Source of the DNA: Lachnospiraceae bacterium
GTDB taxonomy: Bacteria > Bacillota > Clostridia > Lachnospirales > Lachnospiraceae
DNA: 33,741 bases
Reading direction: 5' to 3'
NCBI GenBank assembly: GCA_022774705.1
Contig: JALFLM010000053.1
Location: 1 to 33,741, forward strand
The notes below the pieces were generated by a model. It saw only the letters and a list, made by a program, of their open reading frames with translations. It was not told the origin of the DNA and did no database searches. The translations under genes and the position numbers were made by a program. Shown here in pieces: positions 24,827-30,803 of the stretch. The stretch's first letter is position 1. Every line of letters starts with the position of its first letter.

Positions 24827-24868
24827 CCATATCATTGCAATAGAAGAAATCATTATCGCTCATAAGTG

Positions 24869-24896
24869 AATTTCTGTGAATTAAACCAAATTAAAC
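24869..24896 (+). repeat. Upstream 10-bp-phased direct repeats (AATT-n6-AATT-n6-AATT)
   Basis: AATT begins at 24869, 24879 and 24889, exactly 10 bp apart. The last two copies are extended to AATTAAAC. The set lies between the two divergent promoters, about 44 bp behind the modA -35 box. This spacing matches the direct-repeat pattern reported for the BldC-type HTH, so it is a candidate operator for the neighbouring regulator. Confidence 0.6.
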
Positions 24897-24939
24897 TGTA
24901 TAAAAGTAATCAAAAATGCATATTTTCAACATATTTATA

Positions 24940-24968
24940 TTGACAATAACACATTTTTACGATAATAT
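24940..24968 (+). promoter_or_regulatory. Promoter of modABC
   Basis: TTGACA (24940-24945) and TAATAT (24963-24968) are 17 nt apart. The predicted start is near 24975, exactly where the downstream repeat array begins, so a bound protein would block transcription. Confidence 0.8.
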
Positions 24969-24975
24969 AATTTTA

Positions 24976-25015
24976 GATATAAAACTATTTAAAACAGCTT
25001 TAAACAATTTTAAAC
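24976..25015 (+). repeat. Downstream array of four 10-bp direct repeats in the modA leader
   Basis: Four consecutive 10-bp units end in AAAC at 24985, 24995, 25005 and 25015 (unit approximately nnnTTTAAAC or TATAAAAC). The period is exact with no gaps. The array starts at the predicted transcription start of modA. The shared core with the upstream set is WWTWAAAC. Confidence 0.7.
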
Positions 25016-25049
25016 TTTACAATAATGAACGTAAAAGGAAGGAGCAATC

Positions 25050-25973
25050 ATGAAAAAACTTTATTCACGTATTTTTGCTTTTATGCTGGCTGCAGCAATG
25101 CTGCTGACCGCATGCGGAAGCAGTTCCGAAAAGGAGACTCCCGCAGAAACCGCCGCCCCCTCAACCGAGGCTGCCGGAGAAACTGCAGCTCCCACCGCTG
25201 CTGAAGGCCAGGAAGCAGCCGAGATCCATGTATTTATCGCTGCCAGCCTGAAAGATGTTATGGAAGAACTGAAGACCATGTACAATGAAAAACATCCTGA
25301 GGTTACCATCACCTACAGTGCCGACAGTTCAGGTACTCTGCTGACCCAGATTGAAGAAGGTTTTGAATGTGATATTTTCTTCTCTGCAGCTCAGAAGCAG
25401 ATGAATACTCTGCAGGACGAAGACAATCTGATTCTGGATAATAAACGTGCCAATGTTGTAAACAATCAGGTTTGCGTTGTCAAAGCAAAAGATGCCGAAA
25501 CACAGGTTACCGGTCTTGAAGACATCGAAAAGGCTTCCAGCATCGCACTGGCAGACGGAAGCGTTCCCGTTGGCAAATACACGCGTCAGGCACTGGTTAA
25601 CCTGGGCAAGCTGGAAGCAGCTGATGACGTTTCCGCCATTACCACTGCACAGGTTTCCGAAGCTCTGAGCGGTGTTGAGATCAGCGAACAGGGCAACGTA
25701 AGCAAGGTTCGTACTGCTGTTGCAGAAGGTTCCTGTGAAGTTGGTACCGTTTACTACTCCGATACATACGGACATGAAAGTGAACTGGATATTCTCCAGA
25801 AAGTAGACTACAGCCTGACCGGCGATGTTATTTACCCCGTATGCCGCGTTGTAAACAAGGAAGCAGATGATGCTCAGACAGCTGCTGCTGATTCTTTCTA
25901 TGAATACATCCTTTCCGATGAAGCAGCTGCTGTATTTGATAAATATCTGTTTGACACCAGCGTAGAAAGATAG
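25050..25973 (+). CDS. modA: Molybdate ABC transporter substrate-binding lipoprotein ModA
   Basis: This 307-residue protein starts with a lipoprotein signal peptide (residues 1-22) ending in the lipobox LLTAC, so Cys22 should be lipidated. A Pro/Ala/Glu/Thr-rich spacer follows (about 25-55), then the binding domain: HVFIAASLKDVMEELKTMYN, TITYSADSSGTLLTQIEEGF, CDIFFSAAQKQMNTL, ALADGSVPVGKYTRQAL and GTVYYSDTYG. It binds molybdate or tungstate outside the membrane and passes it to ModB. GGAAGGAG precedes the ATG. A hairpin after the gene may keep its message more abundant than modBC. Confidence 0.95.
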   Translation: MKKLYSRIFAFMLAAAMLLTACGSSSEKETPAETAAPSTEAAGETAAPTAAEGQEAAEIHVFIAASLKDVMEELKTMYNEKHPEVTITYSADSSGTLLTQIEEGFECDIFFSAAQKQMNTLQDEDNLILDNKRANVVNNQVCVVKAKDAETQVTGLEDIEKASSIALADGSVPVGKYTRQALVNLGKLEAADDVSAITTAQVSEALSGVEISEQGNVSKVRTAVAEGSCEVGTVYYSDTYGHESELDILQKVDYSLTGDVIYPVCRVVNKEADDAQTAAADSFYEYILSDEAAAVFDKYLFDTSVER

Positions 25974-26056
25974 TATGATAAAAGATAATCAGTTCACCTT
26001 TTAACCACCAGACAATTCGGAGAACTGGTTATCAGTCTTCCGATGTTGTCATTTAC

Positions 26057-26083
26057 AGGGCTCACGTTCTATCTGTGGGCCCT
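26057..26083 (+). promoter_or_regulatory. Intercistronic hairpin between modA and modB
   Basis: AGGGCTCAC (26057-26065) and GTGGGCCCT (26075-26083) form 9 bp (one G-U pair), followed by TTCTT. It is a weak terminator or mRNA-stabilising element, common after binding-protein genes. Confidence 0.55.
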
Positions 26084-26128
26084 TTCTTATATGTGTCATT
26101 TTCATCATTGTATATAAAGGAGCACACT

Positions 26129-26833
26129 ATGGAGGATTTACTGAATCTGTTATCCGGACTGGACTGGAGCCCCCTTTTTATCTCCCTGAAAACAGGTGTG
26201 GTTGCTACCATCATTTCATTTTTTCTGGGAATATTTACCGCTGCCAGGCTGCTTCACGCCCGTCCGCGTACCCGCGCCATTCTGGACGGGATTCTGACGC
26301 TGCCAATGATTCTGCCGCCTACTGTTGCCGGCTTTTTCCTTCTGCTTATTTTCAGCCTGAGAAGACCTTTTGGCAGTTTCCTGTATGACACATTTGATAT
26401 CAAAGTCGTACAAAGCTGGCTTGGGTGTATTCTGGCTGCCACTGTTATTTCATTCCCGCTCATGTACCGCAATGCCAGAGCAGCATTTGAGCAGGTGGAT
26501 ATCAACCTGATTTATGCAGGGCGGACGCTCGGCATGTCAGAAACCCGTATCTTCTGGCGCGTGGTACTCCCTGCTGCCGGTCCCGGTGTAGCCAGCGGCA
26601 CCATCCTTACATTTGCCAGAGCGCTGGGCGAATATGGTGCTACATCCATGCTTGCCGGCAATATTCCCGGCAAAACTGCAACAATTTCCCAGAGAATTGC
26701 CATGGTTATCCAGGACGGCGATTATTCAACGGCAGGGATATGGGTTGCCATCATCGTTATCATATCATTTGTAATCATCGTGCTTATGAATCTGTTGGCA
26801 GGACGAGGTCAGCATAACATCCGCACCTGGTAA
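26129..26833 (+). CDS. modB: Molybdate ABC transporter permease ModB
   Basis: This 234-residue integral membrane protein has about five to six helices. It contains SLKTGVVATIISFFLGIF, LTLPMILPPTVAGFFLLLIF, and the EAA-type loop RTLGMSETRIFWRVVLPAAG followed by the ModB hallmark RALGEYGATSMLAGNIPGKT. ModB forms the channel for molybdate or tungstate with ModC. The ATG at 26129 has AAGGAG 6 nt upstream; a longer frame from 26075 would run through the intercistronic hairpin and was rejected. Confidence 0.95.
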   Translation: MEDLLNLLSGLDWSPLFISLKTGVVATIISFFLGIFTAARLLHARPRTRAILDGILTLPMILPPTVAGFFLLLIFSLRRPFGSFLYDTFDIKVVQSWLGCILAATVISFPLMYRNARAAFEQVDINLIYAGRTLGMSETRIFWRVVLPAAGPGVASGTILTFARALGEYGATSMLAGNIPGKTATISQRIAMVIQDGDYSTAGIWVAIIVIISFVIIVLMNLLAGRGQHNIRTW

Positions 26834-26848
26834 CAGAAAGGACTCCCT

Positions 26849-27979
26849 ATGTCATTAGAAGTACATATCACTAAAAAACTGAATCATTTTATTCTGCAGG
26901 CTGATCTTTCCAGTGATGGAAACTGTACTGGTATTCTGGGTGAATCCGGCTGTGGAAAAAGCATGCTCCTGAAATGTATTGCCGGGATTGAAACTCCCGA
27001 CAGCGGTTCCATCACACTGGATGGACGCGTGTTATTTGATTCAGAGAAGAAGATTGATCTCCCGCCTCAGAAGAGGAATACAGGATACCTGTTTCAGAAT
27101 TATGCCCTGTTCCCCACCATGACCGTGTACGAAAATATCGCTTCCGGCATTCGTGCCGGCAAACGGTTCCTGTCCCGCAGTGAAAGGGAGCAGATTAAAG
27201 CTGCAGTAAAAACCCAGATTGAACGCTGCCGGCTTCAGGGGCTGGAAAACCAGTATCCTTCCAGTTTATCCGGAGGCCAGCAGCAGCGTACCGCTCTGGC
27301 CAGAATGCTTGCTGTAAACCCTTCCATGATCATGCTGGACGAGCCTTTTTCCGCTCTGGACAGTCATCTGAAAGATGCCATGCAGCGGGAAATGCACGAA
27401 ATCATCCGGAATTATGCAGGCAATGTACTGATCGTATCCCACAGCCGGGACGAACTTTACCGCCTCTGTGACTCCCTGTACGTCATGAGTCAGGGCCGTT
27501 TTATCAAAAACGGGGCGATCAAGGATGTTTTCAGGACCCCCGGAAGCGTAAAAGCTGCTGTTCTTACCGGATGTAAAAACATTACACCGGTGCAAAAAAT
27601 TGACGATTATCTGCTGGAAGTTCCCGAGTGGGGTCTCAAACTGACACCTGCTCTGCCTGTAACGGATGATATCACTCACATAGGCATCCGTGCTCATTTC
27701 TTCCATCCGGTCATTCCCTCCGAACATTTTTCTGAACACCCTGACGCTGTGTCAGAACATTCTCTCACTCAGACCGGATCTGATACTGTCAATCAGTTTC
27801 AGGCACAGATTGTTCAGTTGGAAGAGCAGCCCTTTGAATATGATTATTACCTCAAAACTGCTGGCGGAACACAGACTTTCGTCTGGAAAACCCACAAGGG
27901 TTACGGACCGGAAAGAAAACCCGGAGACCGGATTACTTTTCAGGTTGCCCCGGAGGACGTTATGCTCCTTTCCGATTAA
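26849..27979 (+). CDS. modC: Molybdate ABC transporter ATPase ModC
   Basis: The 376-residue protein has Walker A GESGCGKS (31-38), a Q-loop in GYLFQNYALFPTM, the signature LSGGQQQR (140-147), Walker B IMLDEP (161-166) and an H-loop in VSHSRDE (about 197-203). The C-terminal 120 residues form a divergent TOBE-like regulatory domain with an unusual His/Ser-rich insert (SEHFSEHPDAVSEHSLTQ). It powers import through ModB. AAAGGA lies 6 nt before the ATG, 15 nt after modB. Confidence 0.94.
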   Translation: MSLEVHITKKLNHFILQADLSSDGNCTGILGESGCGKSMLLKCIAGIETPDSGSITLDGRVLFDSEKKIDLPPQKRNTGYLFQNYALFPTMTVYENIASGIRAGKRFLSRSEREQIKAAVKTQIERCRLQGLENQYPSSLSGGQQQRTALARMLAVNPSMIMLDEPFSALDSHLKDAMQREMHEIIRNYAGNVLIVSHSRDELYRLCDSLYVMSQGRFIKNGAIKDVFRTPGSVKAAVLTGCKNITPVQKIDDYLLEVPEWGLKLTPALPVTDDITHIGIRAHFFHPVIPSEHFSEHPDAVSEHSLTQTGSDTVNQFQAQIVQLEEQPFEYDYYLKTAGGTQTFVWKTHKGYGPERKPGDRITFQVAPEDVMLLSD

Positions 27980-28087
27980 AAACGGCATTCCTGAAATCTC
28001 CTTATGTGACAGTTTTTCTGTACGGAAAAGCTTCCTGCCGGATGTAAAAAACTGTTTTTCCCGGAGACTGTAAAGCTGTTTGCCATC

Positions 28088-28118
28088 AAAAAAACCTCCC
28101 TGCACCGGGAGGTTTTTT
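28088..28118 (+). terminator. Bidirectional terminator between modC and moaA
   Basis: CCTCCC (28095-28100) and GGGAGG (28107-28112) extend through A and T runs to a stem of about 12 bp with TTTTTT on both strands. It can end modABC on the plus strand and moeA-moaA on the minus strand. Confidence 0.92.
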
Positions 28119-28201
28119 ATTCAGAATTTTACGGATACTCAAATTATCCGTATAAATATTGGTACGATAAATCTGTTGATACAATCAGCAGATTGGCACC
28201 A

Positions 28202-29176
28202 TCATCCACCAATCTGTGACATGTTCAGATTGTTCTCATTTCTGATCTCATCTTCCAGGAAACGGTGCCCAACCGGCTTTTCATTGATTGTCCGTGTGAT
28301 CAGTTTCTTCAGTTCTTCATCGGAAGCGCCGGTACGCATGGGAAGCTTCAGATCATTGCCGGTGTTGTACTGAAGACAGGTTTTCAGAAATCCCTGGGAA
28401 GTCAGGCGAACCCGATTACATTCACTGCAGAATTTGTGGCTGATTGCACTGATAAAACCAATCTTCCCCTGAAATCCTTCAAAACTATAGTAATGGCACG
28501 GTCCATTGCCAAGTTTTCCCTGATAAATCTCTGACCTTCCGAATTCAGCTTCCAGCTGTCCAAGAATTTCATCCTCTCCCACAAAACGATAGTTTTTTCC
28601 GTATCCGATGGGCATCATCTCGATAAAACGCACATGAATCCGATGATCTTTTGCCAGAGATGCGATTTCGGACAGATCCTGCCCCGGAAGGCCCATGGGC
28701 ACACAGTTGATCTTCAGCGAAATATCAGGGTATTTCAGGGCCGTTTCAATGCCTTTTTGAACCGCATCCAGCTGATCTCTTCTTGTAATCTTCGCATAGA
28801 GCTCACGGTCCAGTGTGTCCAGGCTGATATTGATGCTGTCAATTCCCGCATCATGAAGTTCTTCCATAAGTTGTCCCAGAAGAATCCCATTGGTAGTAAG
28901 CGTCACCTTTTCAATACCCGGAATTGCTTTCAGCCGTCCGGCCAGCTTCGGAAGATCTTTCCTCACAAGAGGTTCTCCTCCTGTCAGCTTGATCTTTTTC
29001 AGACCGGTTCCGGCCATGATTTTACAGATTCTCACAATCTCACCATAGGTCAGCACCTCCTCATGAGATGTCATCTCCAGTCCTTCCTCCGGCATACAGT
29101 ACACGCAGCGCAGATTGCAGCGGTCAATTACGGAAATCCGCAGATAATCGATCACTCTCCCGTATGAATCTATCAT
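28202..29176 (-). CDS. moaA: GTP 3',8-cyclase MoaA (molybdenum cofactor synthesis)
   Basis: This 324-residue radical SAM enzyme has the N-terminal cluster motif CNLRCVYC (Cys20, 24 and 27), the KLTGGEPLVRKDL motif, and a C-terminal second [4Fe-4S] site in HKFCSECNRVR with a further Cys in FLKTCLQ. It ends in the Gly-Gly tail known to be needed for activity. It makes the first intermediate of molybdopterin from GTP. The partner moaC is not in the window. It follows moeA by 59 nt on the same strand. Confidence 0.96.
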   Translation of the reverse strand: MIDSYGRVIDYLRISVIDRCNLRCVYCMPEEGLEMTSHEEVLTYGEIVRICKIMAGTGLKKIKLTGGEPLVRKDLPKLAGRLKAIPGIEKVTLTTNGILLGQLMEELHDAGIDSINISLDTLDRELYAKITRRDQLDAVQKGIETALKYPDISLKINCVPMGLPGQDLSEIASLAKDHRIHVRFIEMMPIGYGKNYRFVGEDEILGQLEAEFGRSEIYQGKLGNGPCHYYSFEGFQGKIGFISAISHKFCSECNRVRLTSQGFLKTCLQYNTGNDLKLPMRTGASDEELKKLITRTINEKPVGHRFLEDEIRNENNLNMSQIGG

Positions 29177-29207
29177 TTTATATTACCTTTCCCCTTTTTA
29201 TATTACC
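29176..29207 (-). repeat. Short direct repeat in the moaA ribosome-site region
   Basis: GGTAATATAAAA occurs twice 20 nt apart (29176-29187 and 29196-29207). The copy next to the gene carries the ribosome site and runs into the moaA ATG. Confidence 0.6.
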
Positions 29208-29235
29208 CTTCGTTTCTATGAAGTGTTTTTCGTTT

Positions 29236-30453
29236 TTACAGAAGATATCCTTTTACCAGTGCTCCCGGCTCCATAGCAGGACTTCCCTGGGGAATCTCAG
29301 CAATGATATTGCATCCATGCAGCGGATGAAGAATCCCGTTGCCCTGTGAAGGCGTCACACTGATATATGCTTCACCATCCCGGATAACCAGTCTTCCCGG
29401 CACAAAACGGCGTACAAAGTTCTTTTTACTGAAACCTTCCAGAAGCCGCACCTGACAGCGCTCCAGTTCATATGCTTTTCTTCCGCCCAGTTTGCGTAAA
29501 GCCGGAATTCCGATCATAAAGCATGCCATGGCTGCTGCAGAAGGATTCCCTGACAGACTGATCACCGGCTTTCCCTGATAAAAAGATGCAAGGAAAGCTC
29601 CTCCGGGCTTCATCTGCATCTTCCAGAACAGCACATCGGCATGCAGGATTTCCATACTCTTCTGAAGCATATCGTAATCTCCCACAGATACACCGCCTGT
29701 AGTAAATACCATGTCTGATTCCCGGCAGGCATCGTCCACCGCCCCGGCAATCAGATCCGCATCATCCGGCACGATCGGCCTCATCTTAACCTGTGCACCA
29801 TTGGCCTCCAGAAATGCTTTTAATGTATATATACTGGAATTGCGGATCTTCCCCAGCGGAATGGGGGCATTGATGGGAACCAGTTCGCTGCCGGTACTGA
29901 TCAGGGTAACCCGGGGCTTTTTATAAACGGGTATGAGATCAAAGCCAAGCCCTGCCAGAATTCCCAGATAAGCAGGTGAAATAACGGTGCCCTCCGATAA
30001 CACAGGTGCTCCCTTACTGATGTCTTCTCCCACCGGTACCACATTGCAGTTTTCTCTGTAAGGATGCGTCAGGCGCAGAATTTTTTCATCCGCTTCCACC
30101 ACCTCATATTTTTCAATGGCATCCGCACCTTCCGGTACGGGAGCACCGGTCAGAATCTTGACTGCCTGCATCCTTCCCACCGTATGTTCCGGTGCTTTTC
30201 CTGCCGGAATCTCCTCAATAATCTCAAAAACTGCCGGATGTTCCGGCGAAGCATCCACAGTATCTTCCGCCCGAAACGCATACCCATCCAGCGGCGACCG
30301 CCGGAAAGGAGGAATATTCTCCGGTGAAATAAGATTGTCAGCGAGAACTCTTCCGCAGGCATCCTCAGCAGCTGCCATCTCCTTCCCCACACATCCCAGA
30401 CGGTCAATAACCAGCTTCAATCCTTCCTCAATACTTACCCCTTTTAACATCAT
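29236..30453 (-). CDS. moeA: Molybdopterin molybdenumtransferase MoeA
   Basis: This 405-residue protein has the MoeA layout. The N-terminus is SIEEGLKLVIDRLG. Next come NIPPFRRSPLDGYAFRAED and the segment KILTGAPVPEGADAIEKYE. The catalytic MoCF_biosynth domain has VTLISTGSELV, FTTGGVSVGDYDMLQKSM and ISLSGNPSAAAMACFMIG, and a C-terminal beta domain follows. It inserts molybdate (or tungstate) into molybdopterin-AMP. I started it at the ATG at 30453, behind AGAGG; the longer frame to 30489 lacks a ribosome site. A promoter lies at 30545-30573. Confidence 0.95.
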   Translation of the reverse strand: MMLKGVSIEEGLKLVIDRLGCVGKEMAAAEDACGRVLADNLISPENIPPFRRSPLDGYAFRAEDTVDASPEHPAVFEIIEEIPAGKAPEHTVGRMQAVKILTGAPVPEGADAIEKYEVVEADEKILRLTHPYRENCNVVPVGEDISKGAPVLSEGTVISPAYLGILAGLGFDLIPVYKKPRVTLISTGSELVPINAPIPLGKIRNSSIYTLKAFLEANGAQVKMRPIVPDDADLIAGAVDDACRESDMVFTTGGVSVGDYDMLQKSMEILHADVLFWKMQMKPGGAFLASFYQGKPVISLSGNPSAAAMACFMIGIPALRKLGGRKAYELERCQVRLLEGFSKKNFVRRFVPGRLVIRDGEAYISVTPSQGNGILHPLHGCNIIAEIPQGSPAMEPGALVKGYLL

Positions 30454-30544
30454 TTCCCTTTCCTCTGTAAAAATATTTTTCGCAGCCATTCAGCATCTGT
30501 GCGTCAATAGAATAATCAACATATCTCTTATTGATTTTTTCTAT

Positions 30545-30573
30545 ATTTTATCACAATTAGACAATTTTTACAA
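30545..30573 (-). promoter_or_regulatory. Promoter of moeA-moaA
   Basis: On the minus strand TTGTAA (30573-30568) and TAAAAT (30550-30545) are 17 nt apart. The leader is about 85 nt. I saw no molybdenum-cofactor riboswitch in it. Confidence 0.65.
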
Positions 30574-30639
30574 CATTTTCAATCGCAGAACCTGTTGAGA
30601 ATTCATAATTCATCGGCTGAAACATAAGAAAAAGTTACC

Positions 30640-30678
30640 GTTCAGAGCCAACCTCGAAGGCACTGCCCGGCTCTGAAC
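30640..30678 (-). promoter_or_regulatory. Unexplained hairpin between the fdhA terminator and the moeA promoter
   Basis: GTTCAGAGCC (30640-30649) and GGCTCTGAAC (30669-30678) form a perfect 10-bp stem around 19 nt that can fold a small inner CCT/AGG hairpin. It lies downstream of a strong terminator and upstream of the next promoter, so no annotated transcript covers it. The strand is not determined. Confidence 0.5.
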
Positions 30679-30684
30679 AGCAGC

Positions 30685-30716
30685 AAAAAACTGCATGGCG
30701 ATTAAACGCCATGCAG
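30685..30716 (-). terminator. Rho-independent terminator of the fdh operon
   Basis: CTGCATGGCG (30691-30700) and CGCCATGCAG (30707-30716) form a perfect 10-bp stem with a 6-nt loop, followed on the minus strand by TTTTTT. A second hairpin (11 bp, 30734-30758) precedes it in the 3'UTR. Confidence 0.95.
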
Positions 30717-30803
30717 CATATTTCCCGCTCCGCCCGGACAACAGAATCTGTTATCCGGCCAAAGCATCATATATTGTTACACTATTATTACAAACTCAGT
30801 ATC

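Larger units (their letters stand above)
24723..25049. other. Divergent mop/modA control region
   Basis: This 327-nt region is strongly AT-rich and contains no gene. It holds the mop promoter (24798-24826, minus), the modA promoter (24940-24968, plus), and two sets of 10-bp-phased direct repeats (24869-24896 and 24976-25015). Confidence 0.75.
30454..30803. other. Intergenic region between fdhA and moeA
   Basis: This 350-nt stretch has no gene. In minus-strand order it contains a 3'UTR hairpin (30734-30758), the fdhA terminator (30685-30716), a large unexplained hairpin (30640-30678), the moeA promoter (30545-30573) and the moeA leader. Confidence 0.7.

Noticed and set aside
30454-30545. Moco riboswitch in the moeA leader
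   Set aside because: The leader after the predicted promoter is short and AT-rich with no elaborate fold; the nearby GC-rich hairpin lies upstream of that promoter.
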